Assembly (NCBI GenBank): GCA_039881045.1
Contig: JAYWVB010000015.1
Location: 310,001-374,000, forward strand
Direction: 5' to 3'
DNA from: Chaetomium olivaceum
Lineage: Eukaryota; Ascomycota; Sordariomycetes; Sordariales; Chaetomiaceae
Length of the DNA: 64,000 nucleotides
The position numbers were made by a program, and so were the translations under genes. The notes beneath the pieces were generated by a model. The model was not told the DNA's origin, made no database searches, and was given only the letters and a program-made list of their open reading frames with translations. Positions within the stretch are counted from its first letter, which is position 1; the number at the start of each line of letters is the position of its first letter. Shown piece after piece: positions 56,270 to 64,000 of the stretch.

Positions 56270-57758
56270 TCACATCACAATACACGCAGCAGGAGGGTCC
56301 CTGCCTACGTAAATATCTCCGAACAACTCCCTGCGCCGCTCAAGCTCGTTGTATGCCTGTTTCTCTCTGGTCTCCTTAGGGAACCATCGCTCGAGGTATC
56401 GCACGAGATTATCGTCGATGTGGGCTGGCGGCGGAGGTCAGTAGATGCCAGTGGAAGTTCGGGGAAAGGAATCATACTCTCGTTTGCGCTTTGAACGACG
56501 TCAGCTCGGCAGAGTGGGCAGTACCGCTTGTTCTGGTTCTGCATCTTGATCATGCAGCGGATACAGAATAAATGCGTACAATCGAGTCGGATAGGCAGCC
56601 AACAGAGCGAAAAGCCTAGGAAAGATGGTGAGTACTGGGTTCCAGTAATGATACATGGTGCAACTGGCTATGTAACCCAAACTCTGGGTGTTCTTCTTCG
56701 GAACAGGGTACTCACATATTGTGCACGAATAGTCAACGACCTGTGGAACTAAACTAACCACCTCGCGAGCTAGTTGGGCGCAGATGTCCTTGGAAATTGT
56801 TTCGGATATGAAGTTCGCCGAATACATCACTTTCGGGAACGTCCCCTTCACTCCTAGCGATGTCCGCTTGTCAAATTCTGGACAGCTAATCAGTAAGGTC
56901 ATGCGCGAAGGTATGTCGTCAAAGATCGCTCACTCTTGATGATCTTGGTGACAGCCGTTTGATTCAACTCTTGAAACTGTAGGTTCTGCAATAGAGTTGC
57001 GTTCAAAGCTAGAATTGGGCGTACGCAATAGCGCTCGACTCGAGCTTAAACTTTTGCGGCAGCTGCCGTTTGTTGATCTCGTCCTGGAACCAGACAAGCT
57101 GTTTCTGCGCCTTCTCGCTTTTGCGCAACCCGCCGGCGACTTCATACGTTGAGAAGAATACCTGCGCAGCCAGATAGAGCTCGAAAATTTCGCGCCAGCG
57201 GTAAAGGTCCGACTTGGACAGGTTCAGGACTCCCTTGCGTGGCTTGGCTACTCCGGCAATCTCAGTACCCAGATTCTTGATCTTGTGCTTCATCAATTGC
57301 CGCTCCTCGTCCTGGAGTGTGTCGAGCTGTGTAACATCGGTCTGTAGGAGACCGAAGAACCGAGCATCTGAATTCAAAGGGATCTTAACCCACTCGTCGG
57401 TTTCATGGTCCTCGTGGACCTGGCCTGGCTCGGGCAGGTGAGTAGCGCCCGCACCATCTGGTCCCGAGTGAGTCTCGCTCAAGGATCCGGCTTCCGCAGC
57501 GTGCTGTAACGAGAGGCTTGGGCGCACGACAAGCCTTGGTCGTAACAGATGAGAGGCATCCGTCTCGAGTCGGTATTCGGCATTGTGGTCGGCCAGGAGC
57601 TGGTGAAGCATATCGGGGCTGTAGCCTTTTTTGATGAGCTCCTCCCGAACCTTTCCCAGGATCTTTTTCAGTTGGCGGTAAGGGATGGCCTTTTCCACCC
57701 AATGTTGTGGGTAGCTCTCGGCGGCCAGGGCCTCTTGAAAAGCGTGGCCGAATTTCAT
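56270..57758 (-). CDS. SPX-RING protein ('RING-14' type E3 ubiquitin ligase)
   Basis: A predicted ubiquitin ligase with an inositol-polyphosphate-sensing SPX domain, so possibly tied to phosphate status (inference). Exons: 57758-56934, 56877-56716, 56615-56478 and 56424-56270. The SPX domain starts MKFGHAFQEALAAESYPQHWVEKAIPYRQLKK in two conserved blocks and ends near KQLVWFQDEINKRQLPQKF. The RING finger is split by an intron: SCTIC, then FSLCWLPIRLDCTHLFCIRC and RYCPLCRADVV (C3HC4). The C-terminus is DNLVRYLERWFPKETREKQ ... AACIVM. Exon total is 1280 nt, one short. The missing base is near 57011, where TTC TAG should read on into LALNATLLQNLQFQEL. Corrected length is 426 aa. It converges on STR2 with only 134 bases between stops. 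Confidence 0.9.
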
Positions 57759-58550
57759 GGCAGCAAGAGTGGGAACACAAACGACCAAACTGGTTCAAGC
57801 CCGGAAAGACGCCTGTGCATGGCGGGAAGCGAGTACATGTACTGCCAGCTTAGGCGTGATAAAAAAAAAAGTCCGTCTGGTAGGGTGGTCGAAGATGAAG
57901 CACGAACAGGCTGCCTGGTGGTCAGATGTGAGCCGGTCGGAAAATGGCTCAGAAGGAACGCCGGCGAGGAAACTGTCGTTTTTGCGCGTAGGACGTGGTT
58001 AGAGGCTTCTGTTACCTACCTAACCGTTACCGACTAGAGCAAGTGCCTTCGGCCTGTTCTCTCTGGACTTTTTACATCAGGAACGCGGCCCCAGAGCCGG
58101 TTTTGTACTGGTCTAGGCCCTTGGTTATGTAATTGAATCAACTCGGTTGCCTTCAGAAGCGAGCCCAGCTGACAACTGTCGCGTGACCCATTACTTAGGC
58201 CGGTTATCATGCAGGCCTGGGTACCTGGCATTCTCACACCTGCCGGTGGCGGCAAAAAAACTGAAAGGGCAAAATATGGACACTCTGACGGACGTTGTGT
58301 ACAGAAGATGTCAGTGATGATACGGTAAATTACGATGTCTGTAACCCCACCTTCCCCCGCCCCCACTACACTTTTCCTTCATGAACCCCACAGTGAGGAT
58401 TGATGCGCCACACTGCCCGTCCCAAGATCCTGCGCCCGACTGGATGCTAAGTGGCATATCCTGCCGACTAGCCTCATCCTCAAACGCAAATCAGAGTACC
58501 ATATTTTCACGACCCTAACGAGTTGATAGGCGGCCGAGAGGCTCCGTGAG
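57759..58550. other. SPX-RING/JJJ1 divergent intergenic region
   Basis: About 790 bases presumably holding two promoters. An A10 run lies near 57861. No specific site was recognised. Confidence 0.5.
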
Positions 58551-60332
58551 ATGGGAGCCGAGCAGTCATCCCCGCGGAGCGGCGGCAACCAGGCCGCAGT
58601 TGAGCGCAAGACGTGCTATTACGAGCTGCTCGGGGTGGACCGGGAAGCATCTGATGAGGAGTGAGTCGTTACTTAGAATCCAGTAGCCACTAATGGCCCC
58701 ATGATATCAAGAAAGCGACTGCTAACCGTGGTTCGTGGTCAGGATCCGCCGAGCATACAAGAAGAAAGCCCTTGAACTACATCCAGACCGCAACTACAAC
58801 GACACCGAGAACGCGACCAGACGATTCGCCGAAGTACAAACCGCGTATGAGATATTGTCTGACGCTCAGGAGCGTGCCTGGTACGATTCCCATCGAGATG
58901 CGATCCTCAGCGGCGAGGACGATGTTGCTGGAACTGCACCCACGGATCCTGGAAACGGCCACACCTCGGCCAATGCCATATTCGCCCTTATGAGCAGATT
59001 TAACTCTAGCGTGCCGATGGACGACAGTTCGAGGGGTTTCTTTGGAATCCTCAATGAATTTTTTGACCAGCTGGCTGCGGAGGAGAACTCTGCCTGCGAC
59101 TGGGCGGGCATCGCGTCGACGGAGTATCCGCCGTTCGGCAAGGCTAAGGATGACTATAATGCGGTTGCGAAGCGTTTTTATACTGTGTGGTCTGGCTTCT
59201 CGACTAAGAAGACGTTTAGTTGGAGAGACAAATATCGACTTCAAGAGGCCCCTGACCGTCGTGTCCGCCGGCTGATGGAGAAGGAAAACAAGAAATTTCG
59301 GGACGAGGGGATTCGGGAGTTCAACGATGCCGTCCTATCGTTGGTTGCATTCGTCAAGAAGCGAGATCCTCGTTATGTCCCTAACACGCAATCTGAGGCC
59401 GAAAGGCAGCAAGTGCTACGGAATTCGGCCGCCGCCCAAGCAGCACGGTCACGAGCTGCGAACCAAGAGAAGATCGCCGAATATGTCGTCCCGGACTGGG
59501 CGCAGTCTAGGGATGAGGATGCAGGCCATGGCGAGTTCTCGATGTCAGAGGAAGAGGAAGAAGTCGAGGAAATCGAATGTGTCGTGTGCAACAAAACGTT
59601 CAAGAGCGAGAATCAGTTCGAAGCGCACGAGAAGAGCAAAAAGCACATCAAAGCGGTGCAAAATTTATACAGTGGCGAATGAGAAAGGAGAACGCCAATC
59701 TTGATTTAGAGGGATCAGTTCCGGTTTCCTCGGCGCCACCGACAGCCCAGGAGGTTGAGGCAGAAGAGGTTGATACTTTCGAAGGAAGTGGTGTAGTACC
59801 TCACGCAGACCACGTTGAAGAGGGCAAGGCGCCCACCCAAACATCAAATAGTATAGAAGGGGCAGACCGAAGCACAAATTCACAGTCGGACACAGAGGAC
59901 GACGAATACGCTCCGCGGTCAGCCGTCGAGGACCGCATTCTGAATGGGAGCGGTGGGGGGGAAAGGGTGGCAGATACGGGAGGCAGCACGCCCGACGCGG
60001 TGGCCCTTACGGCTGACATTCTGGATGGTTTGACAGTCGACAATGAAAAGCAGGAAGGCAAGAGAATTGGCAAAGCCAAGTTGAAACGGGAAAAGAAGGC
60101 TGCTCGGCAGGCCGCCGATTCCGGATCATCCAATTCTGTGAGTCTCAGCCCATCCCTCCATGTGTACACAAACGAAGCCGGCTCCTGACGCCAAAACCAG
60201 CACAAATGCGCCAAATGCAAAGAGACCTTCACATCCCGTTCCAAGCTCTTCGACCACATCAAGGACCTCAACCACGCGGCTCCTGTTCCGAGTTCCAACG
60301 CCAAGACGGACAAGAAGAAGCGGAGTCGCTGA
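58551..60332 (+). CDS. JJJ1: J-domain and C2H2 zinc-finger protein Jjj1 (DNAJC21)
   Basis: Works with Hsp70 in late cytosolic 60S maturation, releasing export factors such as Arx1. Exons: 58551-58660, 58743-60137 and 60201-60332. The J domain spans about residues 22-90 (CYYELLGVDREASDEEIRRAY, HPD at 50-52). The Jjj1-specific middle includes FYTVWSGFSTKKTFSWRDKY and RRLMEKENKKFRDEGIREFN. A C2H2 finger CVVCNKTFKSENQFEAHEKS is followed by an acidic region. A second finger lies at the end (CAKCKETFTSRSKLFDHIKD), then a lysine-rich tail. Exon total is 1637 nt, one short. A base is missing in the A-run near 59660 (gtgcaaaattt), where AVQKFIQWRMRKENANL is expected. Corrected length is 545 aa. Confidence 0.94.
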
Positions 60333-60674
60333 CCGCGCATTGTTGTTGCGTCTAGTATAACGCCCACTACCGAAAGCACAGTTGACAAACAAACACATGT
60401 GTCCCCACAGGTATGACAAGCCGCCACGAGTTTACCCGACACCCCGGTGTCAAGTAGAGACCGTGCCGCCCCAGAAACTGATGGGTACCTTTTCTGCCAA
60501 AGTGCTGTTACTGGGCCTCCCGCGTAACGCGACGCCAGTGCCGTTTAGCCCATGCCTCCGAGGACCAACAAACAACCGAACCCTAACGAACACGGTTAAC
60601 CAAACAACGAAACAACACGTCCGCCTAATCCCAGGTGGCCGTTACATCCGGCATGCCCATCTCTGGTAGCCTTA
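60333..60674. other. Convergent 3' intergenic region
   Basis: Lies between the 3' ends of JJJ1 and ATG4. No feature was recognised. Confidence 0.5.
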
Positions 60675-62295
60675 TTATTCAAGTACTGTGTCCGCGTCGT
60701 CGTCATCGCTCAGGGTTTCCACTTCGTCAATGGCCTCGGCTCGTGCTGCGCCCATACCCCGCGCCGGGTCATGGGGGGAGACGGTGATGATGGATTTGCC
60801 TTGCACGTGCTTCACTGCACTCTTCCACATATCCCACTCATCCTCATCCTGAATTAGGAATCCGATCAGCATGCTAGGGTCCATATCCTCAACGTGGAGA
60901 TAACGTAACCGCCGCGTATGGCAGGAATCTAGCTCTTCCGACGTATAGTCATTGGGATTCTCGCGGTACTGGAGAGCTGGCCTAGGATGGTGAGGGTCGA
61001 GGTAAAATAACCACTGTCGCTGAACACCAACAAAATAATGCGATGACGAAGGGCGACCCCTAAAATAAGTTAGCAAGCAATGGCTTCAGAGGGGTGCGGA
61101 ACGTTGCTCACCCTGCAATGCCGATCGACTGTTCCATCTGTAAAGTAGAAATTAAAGCCTCCTCATACACCGGGTTGATCTTGTCAATGCCCAGTCTCGT
61201 GCATACCAGGATCAAGGTCGGATGAAATGTCTCGCCATCAGGCTTAGCAGTAGCGAGAAAACTGTCCTCATAAACATCCGGAAGATCACCTGTCGAGTAT
61301 ATCCGCAACGAGCTATCGTGCTGGTCTGCCAAAGCCCTATATATCGTTAGCGGGACCTTGTTGTCGGTTTTCCATGGCGCTCTGGAACAATGTGACCTAC
61401 TGGATGCAGCGCGATGTTGCTGACGGTCCGAACCACTCCCCAGGGTATTTCCCACACGCAACTGCTCCGTGTTTTACGAAGTTCTGTAAGGAATACGGGG
61501 CGCGGGAGTCGTCAGCAAAGAGCGCGAGTATCTCGCGGTCAGCACCAGGGTCTGTCGTCCGCCTCCAATCTAGCAATCACGCATTAGTGTACAGAGCTTC
61601 GGCGCATGATTAGATGGTAGCTTACCGCGTCCCAGCCGTGAAATCAACAACGCGTTTGCCAACAAGCTCTGGCCCGACCTAATCATGCACCCCCAACCCG
61701 TATCGGACGAAAACCCCGTCTGGTCCCCAAATGAGGTCTTGAGTCGCATCGTGAAGGATAGCGCTGAGGCTGCCTTGGGATCGGTGGACCTAGGAATCAC
61801 CTCGAACCCGGTCCGATAAGTCATCCATATCCGAGATTCGAAGTCGTCCAAAAAGGCGGGAGGCCAACCACTGTCTTGGCTCGGGTCCTCATATGCGAGT
61901 GATGAATCGAAGCTGCTTGCGAGTGAATCGGGCGGCGTGTCGATAACTTGTTGTTTGGTCACACCCGGGGTCGCAATCGGAGCTGGTGCGGCAGCTTTCG
62001 TCGTAGTTGCAGTATCGACGGTTCCGTCGGCTGGCGGGGTGCCGGTGATAAATGGAGATGGTGTTCCAGATCCGTTTGCGCCAAGTGTGTATGAGCGGCC
62101 GAGGCACCAGACTGGTTCGTTGGAATCCCGGTCGTTAATCGGTTCCGGGTCCCATATCTTCTGCAATATACGACGACTTACACGGCTAGCTTCCGCGCCA
62201 ACCGCCATCGCGACATCCATCGCATTCGCTAGCTTCGGAGACGTGCTCGAGACGGCTGACTGCCAGCGGTTGCTTCCTTGCCGTTGTGGGGTCAT
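60675..62295 (-). CDS. ATG4: Autophagy cysteine protease Atg4
   Basis: Cleaves the C-terminus of Atg8 to expose its glycine and later frees Atg8 from phosphatidylethanolamine. Four exons: 62295-61626, 61569-61401, 61336-61112 and 61059-60675. They total 1449 nt for 482 aa with no frame problem. An Ala/Thr/Pro-rich insertion occupies about residues 75-130. The peptidase C54 marks are SRIWMTYRTGFEVIPRS, SDTGWGCMIRSGQSLLANAL (catalytic C203), GEWFGPSATSRCIQ, DVYEDSF, LILVCTRLGIDKINPVYEEAL, GRPSSSHYFVGVQ and FYLDPHHPRPAL (D376 and H378). It ends in an acidic tail (DDDDADTVLE). It is divergent from the SQS1-like gene. Confidence 0.96.
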
Positions 62296-63448
62296 TGAAG
62301 ACAGCGTTTCTTGACTTCAGTAAATTACTCGTAGGGTGGATCAAACGACCGCAGAGGGTGAGAGAATGGCAAACCGCTTTGTCATGCGGGCCGTTTTGAA
62401 GAACGGCGGAGCAGTCTCCTCATTCACCAAACGGGGATGATGCTCTGTTTGCACAAGACGATCACGCTTTCGACGGTATTATTGGCCGTATCGCAAAGGA
62501 GGTGGTCTCTGGCTGTGTATGTAGGTTTGAGGAGTTGGAGTGCGAAGATGCCGGATGCAAAGAACTCAATCGATGGAGCGTGTGTTGGGAAAGAAGGTTG
62601 AGCAGAAGGTTGAGAAGGATGTAAACAGGGCGGGATGGTCCTGGAGGCTGCGCGGCAGGGCATGTCATATGCTCCCAGGTCCCGGCCCCACCTCTCCACT
62701 AATCCACCAAGGCCCCCGTTACCTCCCCACCCCCGTCGATCACCCGGCCGCGACCTATCCGGGTTAGGTAAGGTACCTAGGCACGCTCTGGCCAAAAAAA
62801 GTCGAACACCAAAGGAAAATAAGTCGGTGTAAACGAAAGTGAAAAGCAACAAAAGAAGAAGAGCTTGAGGAAAAGAATGGAAAATGGAAACAAGGTTAAA
62901 TAATGCAAATTGAGTAAAAGTAACATTCTCCAGACTTTCGGAAAACTTTTGTTTCGTTTCTACAACTCGAGCTTCTACACATGGAGTTCGGCTTCTTTTG
63001 GTCATGTGGTGGCCGGGAGTGTTCGCCCCAAGACCGACACACCATGACGATGTCCTTGGCCTGGCAAAACCCATATGATATTGCAGGAGACAACCTTGTG
63101 TTTTCTTCCAAAATAATGTTGTTCCTACATTGCCTTCCTGTAAAGCTCGAATCTGTAACCCTAACCCTGTTTTGAGACATCAGCTGTGGTGGAGAGTGAC
63201 TCCTTCGGCCAAGATCGGTGGTCAAACTTGCGAGTTTTGGCCACCACCAACTACTGCTGCCTTTACATCTGTCTCGCGAAAACCTAAGACACATTCTCGC
63301 GGCGGCAGTCGTTCTCCTCACAGCCCCTTGTGAACAAACGTGCTCTCCATTCTGTAACGGAAAAAAAAGCGGCTTGTATTATCCTACTAAATTTCGGCCA
63401 ACGATTTTGAATCCATACCTGGCCGTTTGTTCGCAGCCTACCGCGGCC
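62296..63448. other. ATG4/SQS1-like divergent intergenic region
   Basis: About 1.15 kb. A 216-codon minus-strand frame (62424-63074) is present but unconvincing. An AT-rich, A-rich stretch lies at 62800-62960. No specific regulatory site was recognised. Confidence 0.45.
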
Positions 63449-64000
63449 ATGCCGCCCAGAAGGGGCAAATGGCCTGCTTCGGGAGCGAAGTCTTCACGTG
63501 GTCGGCCTGCAGCATCCCGAGGCAAACTGCGAGACTTCTTGCCCGCAGCTGCCAATATAGGCTTCCAGTCAAACGGTAGGTCGAGATCCCCTGTAACCAA
63601 TCTCTGATCCCTAACTTCGATAGGATTCTCAATGACAGATGAGGCGAAGCACACGGCATCCCATCAATCTTCTTCAGCCTGGTTCTCAGGAGATGCTCAG
63701 CTTCGGCAGAAACCCGTCACATTCGTGAGCGCCGGGGTTGTTGAGCCTCTCAAGGAAGCTAGGCCATTTGACGAGACGCCAGCCGTCGACACACCCGAGG
63801 ATTCTTTTCCGGATCCCATAGAGAAAGTTGGCGGCACCATCAAGGTGGAAGATACCGAAAGCACTAATACAGGGGCCATTCATGTGGAAGCGTCTACTGA
63901 AGTCACCCTCGAAGCCATTAGTCAAGAAACCTCGGTGGCCGAGCTGCTTGCGCAACAACAGTCAATTGATGATCGAGACCAGCAGCCAAAGACGCAAGTA
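63449..64000 (+). CDS. Probable Sqs1-like (R3H/G-patch) protein, 5' part (truncated by window edge)
   Basis: The gene is cut by the window end, so no diagnostic domain is present. Exon 1 is 63449-63575 (MPPRRGKWPASGAKSSRGRP...). An intron at 63576-63623 (GTAGGT..TAG, CCTAAC branch) follows, and exon 2 is open from 63624 to the end. The pattern is a basic Gly/Arg/Ser-rich start, then FSMTDEAKHTASHQSSSAWF, DAQLRQKPVTFVSAG and an acidic disordered stretch. This resembles the N-terminus of fungal Sqs1-type proteins, which carry C-terminal R3H and G-patch domains and stimulate the helicase Prp43. This call rests on remembered pattern similarity and needs the downstream sequence. Confidence 0.5.

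Noticed and set aside
57005..57015. In-frame TAG in the SPX-RING gene as a possible A-to-I edited stop codon
   Set aside because: Changing TAG to TGG is followed at once by an in-frame TGA. One inserted base restores the whole conserved downstream sequence, so a missing base explains it better.
62424..63074. 216-codon minus-strand frame beginning with ATG
   Set aside because: Its composition is biased, it has no recognisable domain, and it occupies the divergent promoter region of ATG4 and the SQS1-like gene.
1..64000. CRISPR arrays, prophage, secondary-metabolite cluster or other accessory system
   Set aside because: There are no regularly spaced repeats, phage genes, or polyketide or peptide synthase genes. 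Gene content is ordinary eukaryotic housekeeping.

Overview
The window is a gene-dense piece of a filamentous ascomycete genome, most likely a Sordariomycete and plausibly of the order Sordariales. Coding DNA is GC-rich. Introns are short (about 45-90 nt) with GT..AG ends and CTAAC-type branch sites. The proteins (SPX-RING 'RING-14' type, Ldb17/SPIN90, Msn5, large Str2, Slm1) read as Pezizomycotina versions. I recognise 25 host genes, one DNA transposon and several small repeats. Exon coordinates were worked out by hand from reading frame, splice signals and family conservation.

Layout. 1-1420 is the 5' part of SEC24 (-), cut by the window edge. 1908-3801 is a complete pogo/Fot1-type transposon. 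4473-4958 is a small membrane protein (+). 5304-7598 is a Zn2Cys6 regulator (-). 8752-13119 is MSN5 (-). 14562-15593 is a DUF1917 protein (+). 15955-16603 is NAA30 (-). 17288-19218 is LRO1 (+). 19888-21567 is LDB17 (+). 22276-22913 is mitochondrial uS17 (+). 23330-25976 is an MIT-AAA ATPase (-). 26464-28600 is COG6 (-), divergent from ATG9 (+, 29290-32104). 33169-34473 is a mitoferrin (+). 35419-37039 is an ER TPR/DnaJ co-chaperone (-), divergent from GAR1 (+, 37669-38460). 39053-41725 is SLM1 (-). 42906-44264 is a secreted Gly/Asn-repeat protein (-). 46078-47294 is EMG1 (+). 49458-51222 is a VOC-fold protein with a repetitive tail (+). 51823-53085 is DPH7 (+). 54168-56135 is STR2 (+). 56270-57758 is SPX-RING (-). 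58551-60332 is JJJ1 (+). 60675-62295 is ATG4 (-). 63449-64000 is the 5' end of a probable SQS1-like gene (+).

There is no biosynthetic cluster; this is housekeeping DNA with two loose themes. One is membrane traffic and autophagy: SEC24, COG6, ATG9, ATG4, LDB17 and SLM1. The other is ribosome biogenesis and translation: GAR1, EMG1, JJJ1, DPH7, mitochondrial uS17 and possibly SQS1. I infer no co-regulation beyond the shared COG6/ATG9 intergenic region.

The strongest oddity is that about half of these conserved genes carry one or more frame breaks. Nearly all are single missing bases, often in homopolymers. LRO1, LDB17, COG6, the AAA gene, ATG4, DPH7, the mitoferrin and the transposase read cleanly. 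The simplest reading is homopolymer undercalling in parts of the assembly, not pseudogenes. Other things worth a look are the young transposon, dispersed non-coding repeats around DPH7, a three-copy tandem repeat, a poly-C tract inside an EMG1 intron, and two repeat-rich proteins.
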